Counted from the first letter of the stretch, positions 46,172 through 58,175 are shown. The stretch is DNA of 64,000 nucleotides from Polyodon spathula (GCF_017654505.1 NC_054543.1:22518976-22582975); one strand, 5' to 3'. Numbers and translations are program-made. The notes: generated by a model not told the origin, from the letters alone.

Positions 46172-47793
46172 AGTGCCTTGCAAAAGTATTCAGACCCCTG
46201 ACCAATTCTCTCATATTACTGAATTACAAATGGTACATTGAAATTTTGTTCTATTCGATATTTTATTTTAAAACACTTAAACTCCAAATCAATTATTGTA
46301 AGGTGACATTGGATTTATGTTGGGAAATATTTTTAAGAAAAATAAAAAACTGAAATATCTTGCTTGCATAAGTATTCAACCCCCACATATTAATATTTGG
46401 TAGAGCCACCTTTCGCTGCAATATCAGCTTTAAGTCTTTTGGGGTAAGTATATACCAGCTTTGCACACAGTGTCGGAGTGATTTTGGCCAGTTCTTCTTG
46501 GCAGATTTGCTCCAGATTGTTCAGGTTGGTTGGACGACGCTTGTGGACCGCAATTTTCAAATAGTGCCACAGATTCTTAATGGGATTGAGATCAGGACTT
46601 TGACTGGGCCACTGCAGGACATTCACCTTTTTGTTCTTGAGCCACTCCAATGTTGCTTTGGCCTTGTGCTTGGGATCATTGTCCTGCTGAAAGGTGAATT
46701 TCCTCCCAAGCTTCACTTTTTTAGCGGACTGAAGCAGATTCTCTTGCAGTATTTTCCTGTATTTTGCTCCATCCATTCTTCCTTCAATTGTAACAAGATG
46801 CCCAGTCCCTTGCTGATGAGAAGCATCCCCACAGCATGATGCTGCCACCACCATACTTCACTGTAGGGATGGTGTGTCTTGAGGCATGGGCAGTGTTAGG
46901 TTTGCGCCACACATAGCGCTTTTGAGTTTTGGCCAAAAAGCTCTATCTTCGTCTCATCTGACCACAAAACCTTTTCCCACATTGCAGCTGGGTCACTCTC
47001 ATGCTTTCTGGCAAACTCCAGACGTGCTTTCAGATGGTACTTTTTGAGTAACGGCTTCTTTCTTGCCACCCTCCCACACAGGCCAGTGTTATGCAGAGCT
47101 CTTGATATGGTTGACTGGTGCACCATTACTCCACTCCCAGCCACTGAACTCTGTAGCTCCTTCAAAGTGATTGTTGGCCTCTCTGTGGCTTCTCTCACAA
47201 GTCTCCTTCCTTGTTTGAGCGCTGAGTTTTGAGGGATGGCCTTTTCTTGGCAGTGCCTGGGTGGTGTGATGCAGCTTCCACTTCCTGATTATTGATCCAA
47301 CTGTGCTCACTGGGATATCCAAACACTTGGATATTATGTTGTACCCTTTCCCTAATCTATGCATTTGTATTACTTTATCTCTAACTTCTGTAGAATGCTC
47401 TTTGGTCTTCATTTTCCTTCAGATTCACAGCCTTACCAATGATCCTTCAACAGTGGGGTTTTTATCCAGAAAATGTGACAGCAACTTTAATGGTTCACAG
47501 GTGGAGGCCAATGGTAAGGTAATTGTGTCCTCGTTAGGGCAATTTCTTTCATCGGTGCAAACTGGGAGCTTCCACAGCACAGGGGTTGAACACTTATGCA
47601 AGCAAGATATTTCAGTTTTTTATTTTTCTTAAAAATATTTCCCAACATAAAACCAATGTCACCTTACAATAACTGATTCTGAGTTTCAGTGTTTAAAAAT
47701 AAAATATGAAACGGAACGAAATTTCAATGTACCATTTGTATTTCGGTAATATGAGAGAATTGGTCAGGGGTCTGAATACTTTCGAAAGGCACT
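46172..47793 (-). mobile_element. Tc1-like element T7 (complete ends)
   Basis: Terminal repeats CAGTGCCTTGCAAAAGTATT (46172) and the inverted ..AATACTTTCGAAAGGCACTG (to 47793), followed by TA. Inverted repeats extend over about 200 bp. Same family as T6. It lies between a (CA)n and a TG/TA microsatellite. Confidence 0.92.
46387..47412 (-). pseudogene. T7 Tc1-like transposase, frameshifted
   Basis: From ATG at 47412: HTH (RDKVIQMHRLGKGYNIISK), a frame change in the linker near 47210, [12 protein letters not shown] (first Asp, about 46950), a second frame change at the CAGCAAGGG shared with T6 (about 46815), [11 protein letters not shown] (second Asp), [10 protein letters not shown] (third acidic residue Lys), and the tail [18 protein letters not shown]. 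It is non-functional. Confidence 0.88.
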
Positions 47794-47806
47794 GTATGTG
47801 TGCGTG

Positions 47807-47858
<52 letters not shown>

Positions 47859-48099
47859 GGTTGTTACACTATTAAAATACGTAACTTACACTTGATCACA
47901 TGTGTGCTTGCAAGAATAATTGGAAAACCTGTCTGTCACTGTTGTTCTATAGTTATACAACATTTAAATATTGAATATCTCAAAACTGTTAGGAATGCAC
48001 ATTACTGTTCTTTGTGTGAACAAGTTATTTATTTAACCCAGCTTGTTGTGTTACATTCCCGCAATCCTCCCGCCACGTCGCCACAAGCAAAACGTTTTC

Positions 48100-48650
48100 A
48101 CTTGGCTCAACTATTTTTCCCAAAGCTTGCCACAGTGGCGAAGGCTTTGAAAAATCAATACAGACCGTGTGAGACACATAGAAAAGCTTACTTGAATAAT
48201 TTGTGAGTGTTTTGTTTGTTTGTTCGTGTTTGTTGAAGTAACTGACTGTTTATATATCACTAGATGGCTAAGCAAGTATCCTGAGCTGTCGCCTTGGGCC
48301 AGCACTAAACCGAATCAACACTGCACTTAACTCACTGTTTAGAATTGTTATCACCCACCACGAGCACTACAGCACGCACCCGGACTGGTGACCATGTATT
48401 GTGTTATTGTGGGGCGGATAACGTGCATTATTATTTTGGTTTGCAAAACCATTTACATTATTTACCTCCTTGCTTTACACACTGGTGTGTATTGCAGGGG
48501 GCTTTTTTGTTTGGTTGCCAGACAGGGAATACAAAATAAAGCACCCTATTCTAAACTTGATTATAATTGTCTGCCTGTGATTATTCCTGCACTGCATCAC
48601 CTCTGCACCTGTTCACTATCAGCAGCCACTTTGCCATAGTGCAATATTAC
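48100..48650 (+). repeat. Possible LTR-like segment
   Basis: Contains AATAAAGC near 48535, followed by about 100 bp ending ..AGCAGCCACTTTGCCA; GC content is above its surroundings and no frame is convincing. No second copy or target duplication. Confidence 0.2.
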
Positions 48651-49539
48651 GGTCAGTAGTCACAGGTGAAAGAACATGGTACAAAAATGTTTTTTTAAAC
48701 ACAGCAGTGGCTGTACAATCCTACTAATATTATTAATCACATTAGTACAATCTTGTGTAACTAGAGCTGCGGTTGGTCAGGGAGGCATTATTATTAACAT
48801 ACACTAATAGCACTGTCTACTGCCACAATTTTGCTTTACCATTCTGTAGTGGAAAGAAAACCACTTCACAGTCAAAATAATGTAAAGGAACATGCAGTAC
48901 ATGAATATCTCTGCAAACCTATTCAGAATTTTGGAAATCTGTAATGACGTTTTTTCACGTGGGACTAAATTTGGCATTTATTAAATGGGAATCAGAGTTA
49001 TAGTGCAAATGAAATATAATGTTTGTGTATTGTAAATGGTAGGGTCTGCATTTAAATATCTATGTGTTTGCAAATAAAATACATGTCTTTTTCCTTGCTG
49101 AAACAGTATTTTATAACAGTTGCTGAACTTGAAGCCCAAGTGTTAGAGGTTGCAGATGCTGGAAGTGCCAGACAGGTCAGACAAACCCTTATAGACAGGG
49201 GTTCACATAACTGGTACACATGAGGACTAATAAAAAAAAAAAAAAAAAGCGGACTTAGTTATTGTTGTTTAAGACGCAAATACATACCGTAATAGGGAAT
49301 CATTTATAATAAAGGCAGCGAGGGTGCTCATGGTTCAAAGGTGAGCTATACATGCCAGACTTAAGGAAAACTCTTGATTCTAAAATTTTTTGCAAAGTTA
49401 TTCAAGCACTTTTTAGCTTGTGAAACAGTGTTGTAATTAACAGTCTGTGGTAAAGATTAACTGCAAGGACAGCTTTCAGTTCTAGTACATGCATGTTCAC
49501 CATTTAGATCTTGCAAAACAAATACGATGTGTAACTCAT
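48651..49539. other. Intronic DNA, no gene seen
   Basis: Nothing recognised except an A-run near 49231. Confidence 0.5.
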
Positions 49540-49830
49540 ACTGATCTTGGGCATCAGTCGATTCGTCTGTCCAATGACAAGCAACCAGACTGTTTTACCA
49601 ATTCCATAATCTGCTTGTGATACTTGGCAACTTTAGGTAAGTATTCTTGTCTCAGCTGGGCTGATGAAGGAATCGCTCCACCATTTGCTACACTCAGTCG
49701 GAAGAAGTTACGTAATTTTTGGTTGGCCAATTTTTAAAGAGGGATATTTGCACAGACAAATGTCTCTGTCAGGTCAAAGTGTAGCTTCAAAGTTTTCAGT
49801 GGATTTTTGGAACATGGAAGTCACTTTTTT
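49540..49830 (-). pseudogene. hAT transposase internal fragment
   Basis: On the minus strand: DLTETFVCANIPLFKLANQK, then FFRLSVANGGAIPSSAQLRQ and EYLPKVAKYHKQIMELVKQS. This is the conserved block before the first catalytic Asp in hAT transposases with a CGGBP1-like finger, the type also found at 58245-59820. No other domain is present. Confidence 0.65.
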
Positions 49831-49913
49831 GTTTCTTTGCAAGTAAAGCAGTGGCAGTACTGCTCTGGATATCCGCCTTTCTCTTTCAGTGAATACTTGA
49901 ATCTAAAAACAAA

Positions 49914-50275
49914 AGGCCATTCGGCCAATCTTGCTTGTTTGGTTGTTAGTAGCTTATTGATCCCAGAATCTCAACAAGCAGCTTCTTGAAGGATTCCAGG
50001 GTGTTAGATAAAACAGCATTACTAGGGAATTGGTTCCAGACTCCCACAATTCTCTGTGTAAGGTGCCTCCTACTTTCTGTTCTGACTGCCCCTTTATCTA
50101 ATCTCCATTTGTGACCCCTGGTTATTTCTTTTTTTTCAGGACAAATTTCCCTGGGTCAACATTGTCAGTACCTTTTAGAATTTCGAATGCTTGAATCAGA
50201 TTGCTGCAAGTCGTCTTGTTCAAGACTGAACAGATTCAATTATTTTAGCCTGTCTGCATATGACATGCCTTTTAA
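49914..50275 (-). mobile_element. CR1 fragment H (3' end only)
   Basis: Minus-strand CR1 3' UTR and ORF2 C-terminus, from GGCCATTCGGCC through ..GACATGCCTTTTAA. Several small indels; strongly 5'-truncated. Confidence 0.88.
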
Positions 50276-50412
50276 CCACTTCAACTTCAGATGTAAAAAT
50301 GAAACCCCTTCCCAGGTACCAGATTTTGAAAATAATAATAATGTTTTCAAACTTGTAATTGCTATAAAATGTTATAAAACACAAGTTCATGACATAAACT
50401 GTGTTTTTCATT

Positions 50413-51190
50413 AACCCTTTGTGCTTCTGTGTACTACATACCCATGTTCAATATAGATAAAAACAAGTTTTTTATTTTATTTTTATGTTTTGTTTGAACA
50501 GTGAAAACAAAAGCACTGCTAATAATCAGTAAACAGTAATTATCAAATAAAAATCAAACAACATCAAAACGTTTGCCATTTATTGAAATGTTTAATACAA
50601 TAAAGCCCGGGGTTGCCTTCGAAACCACTTCATATTTTTCTTGTGTTTTTCCTTTTGTTTTCATTTTCTAGCAGACCCTGCACCTTTTTTTTGCGGTCCT
50701 TGCTTCCCTTGTGTTAGAGGGATAGTCACAAATGCATGTACAGGGCTACTTTGTGCAGGCCTTGTGATGGATCTTGCTGCCGCAGACGCTTGCTTCATTG
50801 CCTTCTACCCAGTACTGTGTTTTGATAGTATTTCGTCACAGCACTAGCATTTCAAACCAAACACCTTCCCGGCTTACCTGTAAAGTAGATGCATGCTCTT
50901 TTGTTTGTAGTCACAAAGGTAAGTGATTAGCTTTTCTGGAACAAAAGCCAAAAAGCACTCCAATGGAGAACGCAAACTCTCATGTTCCATGCAGGGTGTA
51001 CATCTGTGTAACCAGATGCAAAATCAAATGATGGAGGACTGGCATTATGTTAGGGATCTGTAATAAACACCAAGTTCCCTGCTGTTCTTGGCTGGACAGC
51101 CTCTATCATCATCACTGTCACTGGTATCGAAATCCTCCGAACCAACTTCAAAGTCTCCCGTTGTTGCTGTCCACGTATGTTGCCATGTTT
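50413..51190 (-). pseudogene. Possible piggyBac-like remnant
   Basis: TTAACCCTTTGTGC at 50413 looks like a piggyBac end (TTAA target plus CCCTTTG). On the minus strand at 51170-50890 there is an acidic N-terminal-like segment (DFEVGSEDFDTSDSDDD), then after frame changes SPLECFLAFVPEKLITYLCD, resembling the start of a piggyBac transposase core. The catalytic residues are not visible and the other end is missing. Confidence 0.3.
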
Positions 51191-51257
51191 AGCTTTCGCT
51201 AAAAACTATATAAACTACAAGTAAATAAGTAAAACTAATAATAAAACAAAAAATAAT

Positions 51258-51274
51258 ATATATATATATATCTA

Positions 51275-51350
<76 letters not shown>

Positions 51351-51351
51351 T
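51258..51351. repeat. (TA)n(CA)n microsatellite
   Basis: About 90 bp of TA then CA dinucleotides directly at the left end of T8. Confidence 0.95.
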
Positions 51352-52576
51352 ATACACACTGAACAAAAATATAAACAACATGTAAAGTGTTGGTCCCATG
51401 TTTCATGAGCTGAAATAAAATATCCCAGAAATTTTCCATACGCACAAAAAGCTTATTTCTCTTAAATTTTGTGCACAAATTTGTTTACATCCCTGTTAGT
51501 GAGCATTTCTCCTTTGCCAAGATAATCCATCCACCTATCAAGAATATCAAGAAGCTGATTAAACTGCATGATCATTACACAGGTGCATCTTTGTGCTGGG
51601 GACAATAAAAGGCCACTCTAAAATGTGCAGTTTTGTCACACAACATAATGCCACATATGTTTCAAGTTTTGAGGGCGCGTGCAATTGGCGTGCTGACCAC
51701 AGGAATGTCCACCAGAGCTGTTGCCAGAGAATTGAATGTCCAACTGGCCTCACAACCGCAGACCACATGTAACCACGCCAGCCCAGGACCTCAACATTCG
51801 GCTTCTTCACCTGTGGGATCATCTGAGACCAGCTACCCGGACAGCTGATGAAACTGTGGGTTTGCACAACCGAAGAATTTCTGCACAAACTGTCAGAAAC
51901 CGTCTCAGGGAAGCTCATTTCGGCATCGTAACCGACTTCAGTGGGCAAATGCTTACCTTCGATGGCCACTGGCACGCTGGAGAAGTGTGCTCTTCATGGA
52001 TGAATCCCGGTTTCAGCTGTACCAGGCAGATGGCAGACAGCGTATATGGCGTCGTGTGGGCGAGCGGTTTGCTGATGTCAATGTTGTGAACAGAGTGCCC
52101 CATGGTGGCAGTGGGGTTATGGTGTGGGCAGCTATAAGCTACGGACAGCGAACACAATTGCATTTTATCGATGGCTATTTGAATGCACAGAGATACCATG
52201 ACGAGATCCCGAGGCCCATTGTCATACCATTCATCCTCCACCATCACCTCATGTTTCAGCATGATAATGCATGGCCTCGTGTCGCAAGGATCTGTACACA
52301 ATACCTTGAAGCTGAAAATATCCCAGTTCTTCTATGGCCTGCATACTCACTAGACATGTCACCCATTGAGCATGTTTGGGACGCTATGGATGGACGTGTA
52401 CGACAGCATGTTCCAATATCCAGCAACTTCGCACAGCCATTGAAAAGGAGTGTGACAACATTCCACAGGCCACAGTTAACAGCCTGATCAACTCTATGCG
52501 AAGGAGATGTATTGTTCTGCATGAGGCAAATGGTGGTCACACCAGATACTGACTGGTTTTCTGATCCACGCCCCTA

Positions 52577-52611
<35 letters not shown>

Positions 52612-52720
52612 GGTATCTGTGACCAACAGATGCATATCTGTATTCCCAGTCATGTGAAATCCATAGATTAGGGCCTAATGAATTTATGTCAGTTGACTGA
52701 TTTCCTTATATGTATGAACT
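51352..52720 (+). mobile_element. Tc1-like element T8 with frameshifted transposase
   Basis: Left end ACACTGAACAAAAATATAAAC with a subterminal TTTCATGAGCTGAAATAAAA; right subterminal region present (..GTCAGTTGACTGATTTCCTT) but the tip is lost. The transposase is readable in pieces: HTH ([19 protein letters not shown], about 51680), [31 protein letters not shown] (first Asp, about 51990), MFQHDNAWPRVARICTQYL (second Asp) and MSPIEHVWDAMDGR (third acidic Glu retained). At least three frame changes. It is a fourth Tc1 family, and the only one here keeping all three catalytic residues. A T-run sits at 52578-52609. Confidence 0.88.
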
Positions 52721-53394
52721 ATAACAGTGTCAGTGTGTGTGTGTAGCCTTTTTAGAGACATCCAGTTTCTTCTTTACAGTGTGTAGTATTTTAATTTCCG
52801 GCATAGATTTCACAGTCAAATGACATAATCACTGCATAGCACTGTGTATGGCAAATAGTGCACGCAGGCACACAGCAGAGCTGTAGTTTCATTAATGTGA
52901 CTTAAAAAAAAGAAAAATAAATTGTATTTAACACAACAAACAATAATTATGAAATAATATATTTAAATTTCTTAAGAATATTATAAAAATCACGGTATTG
53001 AGTTAATTTCACAATTTCCGCACAGCCTGTGAAATCACGATTTACACAGGGCCTTAGTAATAATGTATTTCCCAGACTTCCCATTTACAAACACAGTCTC
53101 AGTCTTTTGAAATTACTTGGGCACAGACGAAACGCTTGTGCTAATTGCTGTTCCCCTTCCTCTGCATATACACATTCATTCACACCTGGTTATGGAGAGT
53201 GATAAAACATTCACAATGCAGGTAGAGTGAGCACATGACACAGCCTTGAAACAAGATTTTTATTTTATTTGAGCTTTTAGTCGCAATGGGCTGTAAGATA
53301 GAGATCTTTATTCTGAGAAGAGTTTACAATAAGGCACAGAAACAGTTTCTGAAATCTCTAATGCTTCTCCCTGTGTGGGTGTCATGTGTTGCAG

Positions 53395-53501
53395 CTGAAA
53401 TCCTGGAGTTGGCAGGCAACGCGGCGAGGGACGATAAGAAAGGCAGGATCACCCCGCGCCACATCCTGCTGGCTGTGACGAATGACGAGGAGCTCAACCA
53501 G
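53395..53501 (+). CDS. macroh2a1: macroH2A histone variant, second coding exon
   Basis: 107 bp. The first two bases complete an Ala codon from the previous exon; then 35 codons give [20 protein letters not shown] and [15 protein letters not shown], the H2A alpha2-alpha3 region with acidic-patch residues. The acceptor is GTTGCAG/CT and the donor CAG/GTGAGA, phase 0. The joint restores YLA-A-EILEL exactly. RDD replaces the usual RDN of H2A proteins. The next exon should start LLKGVT..-like; I did not find it up to 64000, so the rest of the gene (end of the fold, linker, ADP-ribose-binding macrodomain) probably lies beyond the window. Confidence 0.92.
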
Positions 53502-55095
53502 GTGAGATCAGAGGCCTGCTGACTGGGAGACGAACCAGGGTTAAAGACATCGACAACATACTGCCCGTCAAACTTGGTTTAGCGTTTATGACTGGTTTCA
53601 CAGATGCTCATTAAGCTTGCATCTTGGACAGCCTGTTAATTGTTGTAACTTTGGTGCAAATTTTGTGCTGGTAAAATCTCAGTAAATGTAGCCCCTACCC
53701 AGTCCCTTTACTTTATCTTTGGTAGCCTTGGCATCGGTCAGGGCGCACACACAGTACCTTCCAGAGGCTGTGCTAAATACTAGAGGAGTAGAGATGCATG
53801 GTGTGCCTGTAAATTTTCTTTACCCCCTACATCATATCGTGACTAAATTGCCTGTTGGCTTGTTTTTTGTTTTTGATTTTCCAGCCTCAAAAGATCTGAT
53901 TGTCAGTTAAAAGGCTTATACATCCATGTTTTATTTGTATTTTATTAAGTCTTTTAATATCCACACGTGCCAAAGTGAAACTCTTAGCTCAATAAGTTTA
54001 GAGTAAATTAAAACCAATCTGCAACATGGAAAGGCAAGAAAATAATTCAGTTCTCTCCAGAACTAGTGCCTATGCCCAGAAGCAGACAGAGTTGTGCCCT
54101 GTACCATGCTGCCTCTCTGTCCAGGTGGGTCCTAACAGACACAAGCAGATCTGCACCGTATTTAACCCCAGGAAGAGACAGTTAGTGCCGCTATGGACTC
54201 GCTCCCACCACCAACCACGGACTCCAATTACCTCCCCAAGATGGCTTTGTGGTTGTGTTGTGCAGGCTGGCAAAGAGTAAACAGCTCCGTATATACTGTA
54301 GATTCGGTTAAAGAATAACATTTTCTACTTTCTGAACATCAGAAAGCTCACACCGATTTAAACTGATGTTCTGTAGCGTATAGCCCTGTGTTGCAATACT
54401 GCATGTCAGTTCATTACTGTACAGCGGCAACTTGCTCCAACTTATTGTACAGTATTATTGCTGAATTTGCCTACACATTGTGTCTCTTTCTTGGTGATTA
54501 TTCACAAAAAACAATGCAGTCTATTTAATTGTGAAAGGTGACCGCTGCCGTTTTAAAACATTGAAATATAAATTTTCATATGTGTACAGACATTTCAAAA
54601 TACACTGAAGATGCACAGTTAGACATGGTATATTCAAATCTGCTTCCGTTTTTAGATCAGTTATATAAATATGATTTGAAGTGATATTAAGTGGTGGGGA
54701 AGGAGTTGACAGATAACATTCAATAAATTGAGGGAGTGTTACAAAAGCCATTATCTGCATTTTGCAGCATTCAGCAGAATTCTTGTGTGTGATGTGATCT
54801 GTAGGTTTGTTCTTCCCTCTTAAGTACGAAATGTAACCATTACCTAATGGGTATTTAAGTAAAGACACCCAAAGGCATAAAAACAATGGTGACACAAACA
54901 TCATCATCATTTTTCCTTTCATTGGACCTGAATGGGAGAGATCTATGAACAGTTAAGTGTCATTACTTATATCTGCTTATTCATATAGTGTAATTATTAT
55001 TTATTATTATTATTACTTATTTATTGTTACATGCTAATTATTACTTACACATCTATGAGTGCTAATTATTACTTACATGCTAATTATTACTTACA
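53502..55095 (+). other. macroH2A intron continuing, no exon seen
   Basis: No macroH2A exon or known repeat recognised. It includes one copy of a short dispersed repeat (54820-54975) and a short TAATTATTACTTACA tandem repeat near 55035-55095, next to CR1 copy I. Confidence 0.5.
54820..54975 (+). repeat. Dispersed repeat, copy 1 of 2
   Basis: Blocks AAGTACGAAATGTAACCATT, ATGGGTATTTA and ATCATCATTTTTCCTTTCA recur at 56175-56220 and 56815-56865, split by other sequence. Origin unknown (MITE or LTR fragment). Confidence 0.5.
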
Positions 55096-55104
55096 CATCT
55101 ACGA

Positions 55105-56150
55105 GTGGAGTGGAAGCGACAGCGAGTGGGAGAAGTACAGGCGTGGAAAAGTACAGAGCAGTTTCGAAGCAGTTGGAAAGCAGGTTGACGGCTGCAGAAG
55201 AAACTAAACTTCAAAAAAAAAAAAAAAAAAAAAAAAAACCTCAACATGGTCTTCAAGCCAGTAATCTGTGACACCTGCTTGATGTGGGAAATCCGAGAAA
55301 ACCCAGCGGAGCTAAACCAAGTGTGCGTAAAGTGCCGCACGATCCAGGATTTGCATAAACTAGTAGGTATGCTAGAAATGGAGCTGGAAGAAGTGAGACA
55401 GCAACAGGATCTTGAGGAACTGGCACACCCACAATTCATGGAAGTCTGCATCACCCCTATTAAATTGGAGAAGGAATCTATGAAAAAGACCTAGGAGTTT
55501 TTGTTGACTCAGAAATGTCTTCATCTAGGCAATGTGGGGAAGCTATAAAAAAGGCTAACAAGATGCTCGGATACATTGTGAAAAGTGTTGAATTTAAATC
55601 AAGGGAAGTAATGTTAAAACTGTACAATGCACTTGTAAGACCTCATCTTGAATATTGTGTGCAGTTCTGGTCACCTCGCTATAAAAAAGATATTGCTGCT
55701 CTAGAAAGAGTGCAAAGAAGAGCGACCAGAATTATTCCGGGCTTAAAAGGCATGTCATATGCAGACAGGCTAAAAGAATTGAATCTGTTCAGTCGTGAAC
55801 AAAGAAGACTACGTGGCGACCTAATTCAAGCATTCACAATTCTAAAAGGTATTGACAGTGTCGACCCAAGGGACTTTTTCAGCCTGAAAAAAGAAACAAG
55901 GACCAGGGGTCACAAATGGAGTTTAGAAAAAGGGGCATTCAGAACAGAAAATAGGAGACACTTTTTTACACAGAGAATTGTGAGGGTCTGGAATCAACTC
56001 CCCAGTAATGTTGTTGAAGCTGACACCCTGGGATCCTTCAAGAAGCTGCTTGATGAGATTTTGGGATCAATAAGCTACTAACAACCAAACGAGCAAGATG
56101 GGCCGAATGGCCTCCTCTCGTTTGTAAACTTTCTTATGTTCTTATGTTCT
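55105..56150 (+). mobile_element. CR1 copy I, internally deleted
   Basis: Partial monomer, A26 tract (55213-55238), ORF1 start (ATG 55246, finger with all four Cys, coiled coil), then a joint at about 55459 that fuses ORF1 residue ~70 to the ORF2 C-terminal region. From 55515, 188 residues are open to TAA at 56081, followed by a normal 3' UTR and octamer tail. About 3.2 kb of the element is missing. Both ends needed for transcription and for 3'-end recognition are kept. Confidence 0.9.
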
Positions 56151-56391
56151 TATCTTCTGCACTCAGCTGTGGTTCCCTAAGTACGAAATGTAACCATTGC
56201 TTCATGGGTATTTATCCTTTAATACTGTCCAACCTGAATACAGTCAGCACTCACACGTCCGACCCTATACAATTTTGACCTCAGTGACTGTTAAACGAGT
56301 GTGATGCATATCTGATTATTTAATCTGATTTGATGTGTGTGTAGGTGAGCACTTTGTAACCTGCCCTCTACCACCCAAACAATCCCCTGCC

Positions 56392-56426
<35 letters not shown>

Positions 56427-57634
56427 TTTCGTACTGAAAAGAAAAAATGACTTGGGTCTGAGGAACTGTACAGGGAGACGTATGTTGTAGCACTTTTTTT
56501 TTTTTTCTTTGGCACTGTTGTTGCTTTATTTCCTATTTTTTTGTTATATCTGACATATCACAAGAGATGATTCATGGTGATGGAAGATTTGATTCAGCAG
56601 GGTCAAGGCAGGATATTTACAGTAATATCTACAGTAATATTTACAGTAATCTTGGAATGTTTAAGTATCTGAAGACGGTCCTCCTGTTAGTTTCATTTTT
56701 CATCCAGAGGGGTCTTTAATTAATTCTTTCATTGAAATTTGTTAGCGCGCGAGTGTTGACTATATATCAAAGCTGCACGTAGTGCTTGTGACGTAGTTTA
56801 AGACTACTGACACAAGTATCATCATCATTTTTCCTTTCACCGTCTGGGGAGGGAGATCTATGAACATATAAGTGATACAAAGTGTTATATCCGACGTTTC
56901 GCTTGTGTTTTAACCCTTACTTGTTTTCACATGTTTTAGTAAAATTTACTTTCGCATTTTGTGCACTCAGCTGTGGTTGTTTCGTTAGTCCCTCAGCGGC
57001 CTTGTTCCCCGCCCGAAGCTGGCAGCTCTGCTTTCCCTTCCCTGGGATCAATCAAAGTCAACTGTTGCTCTCTCTTAAGCTGCTAGCTTCGGTTGTAGCG
57101 TAAAATAAAACATGTGTTTTTTGTTATAAAATTATATTAAAATAACTAATAATTTGTTTGGTTACTGTATTGTTGTATTTTCTGTCTTTTTCCACAGAAA
57201 TACTGACTGCAGGGCTCAGCTGCCTGCGTTAGACTGACTCAGCGCGGGGGTCTCGATCCTCTTGCAGTTTTTCCCACAGTGTCTCGTTGCCACAAGCCTA
57301 TTTCACTCATGTAGTAGCTGTAGGTTCCAGACCTGCTCCTATTCCCACCAGTACTTTTTACAACAAATGGGGTTACCCTGCTGATTCACTAGTAGTTGTT
57401 GGTCTCAGCCCTGCTTCGGGTCTGATTGGTTGCTGTCCTTTTCACTATGTTTTGTTGCCGCTATGTCTCTGCTTGCAGTGCCATTGCGAAAGATGTAACA
57501 GCTTGACAGCAGGTTTCCTCCAGTCTTACAGCTGTGTTGTGTTAAGCCAGAAGCTATACAGGTGCATCCCTGTATATTGCTTCATCAGTAACTGTAGGTC
57601 ACTGATCTACCACTGTTGTTAATGAACAAGGTTT
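56151..57634. other. Intronic or intergenic DNA, no gene seen
   Basis: Contains pieces of the dispersed repeat (56175-56220, 56815-56865) and a (CA)n tract at 56395-56422. Moderately GC-rich at 56950-57600 but no frame or splice pattern that I recognise. Confidence 0.5.
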
Positions 57635-57985
57635 CCGTAACGATAGTGTACTGTGCACCGTACCATACATGTACTGTGCCGTTGCATCGTACTGTACCAG
57701 GGGTACTGTGATCTGTGTACCGTACCATTTGCACCATATTGTGTGCACTGTGCATTGGGTACTATACAGTACTGTTTACACTGTACCGTGCTCCGTACCG
57801 TACCGTTTGATCCATACCATGTATACTGTGCATTGCCCATCGTACCGTGCACCGTACCGTACAAGAGTGCACTGTGCTCTGTGTACCATACCATGCATTG
57901 TGCACTATACTGCACTGTTGCACTGTACCGTGCTTCGTACATCATACTGTACCGGTTGCACAGTACCGTATACCATACCATACTG
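57635..57985. repeat. Degenerate GTAC/CCGTACCAT-rich repeat
   Basis: About 350 bp built from variants of CCGTACCATAC, GTACTGTGC and GTGCACTGT, with GTAC and GTGCAC palindromes every 10-20 bases. The open frames across it (rich in Tyr, Cys, His) are products of the repeat. Confidence 0.75.
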
Positions 57986-58086
57986 GGGGGGGATTAAAAC
58001 ATTTTCGCGGGTCTATCAAGGCATAAATAGCAAAATTCGCAGATATTTCATGGCTCTATTCATACAATATAGAAAACAAGGTATAC

Positions 58087-58172
<86 letters not shown>
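58087..58172. repeat. (TA)n microsatellite
   Basis: Nearly pure TA dinucleotides. Confidence 0.95.

Positions 58173-58175
<3 letters not shown>

Larger units (their letters stand above)
40618..53394 (+). other. macroH2A intron (12.8 kb) packed with transposons
   Basis: GTAGGC donor at 40618 and GTGTTGCAG acceptor ending at 53394, phase 1. It holds Tc1 elements T6, T7 and T8, CR1 fragments G and H, hAT pieces and a possible piggyBac remnant, listed separately. 52720-53394 shows nothing else. Confidence 0.85.
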
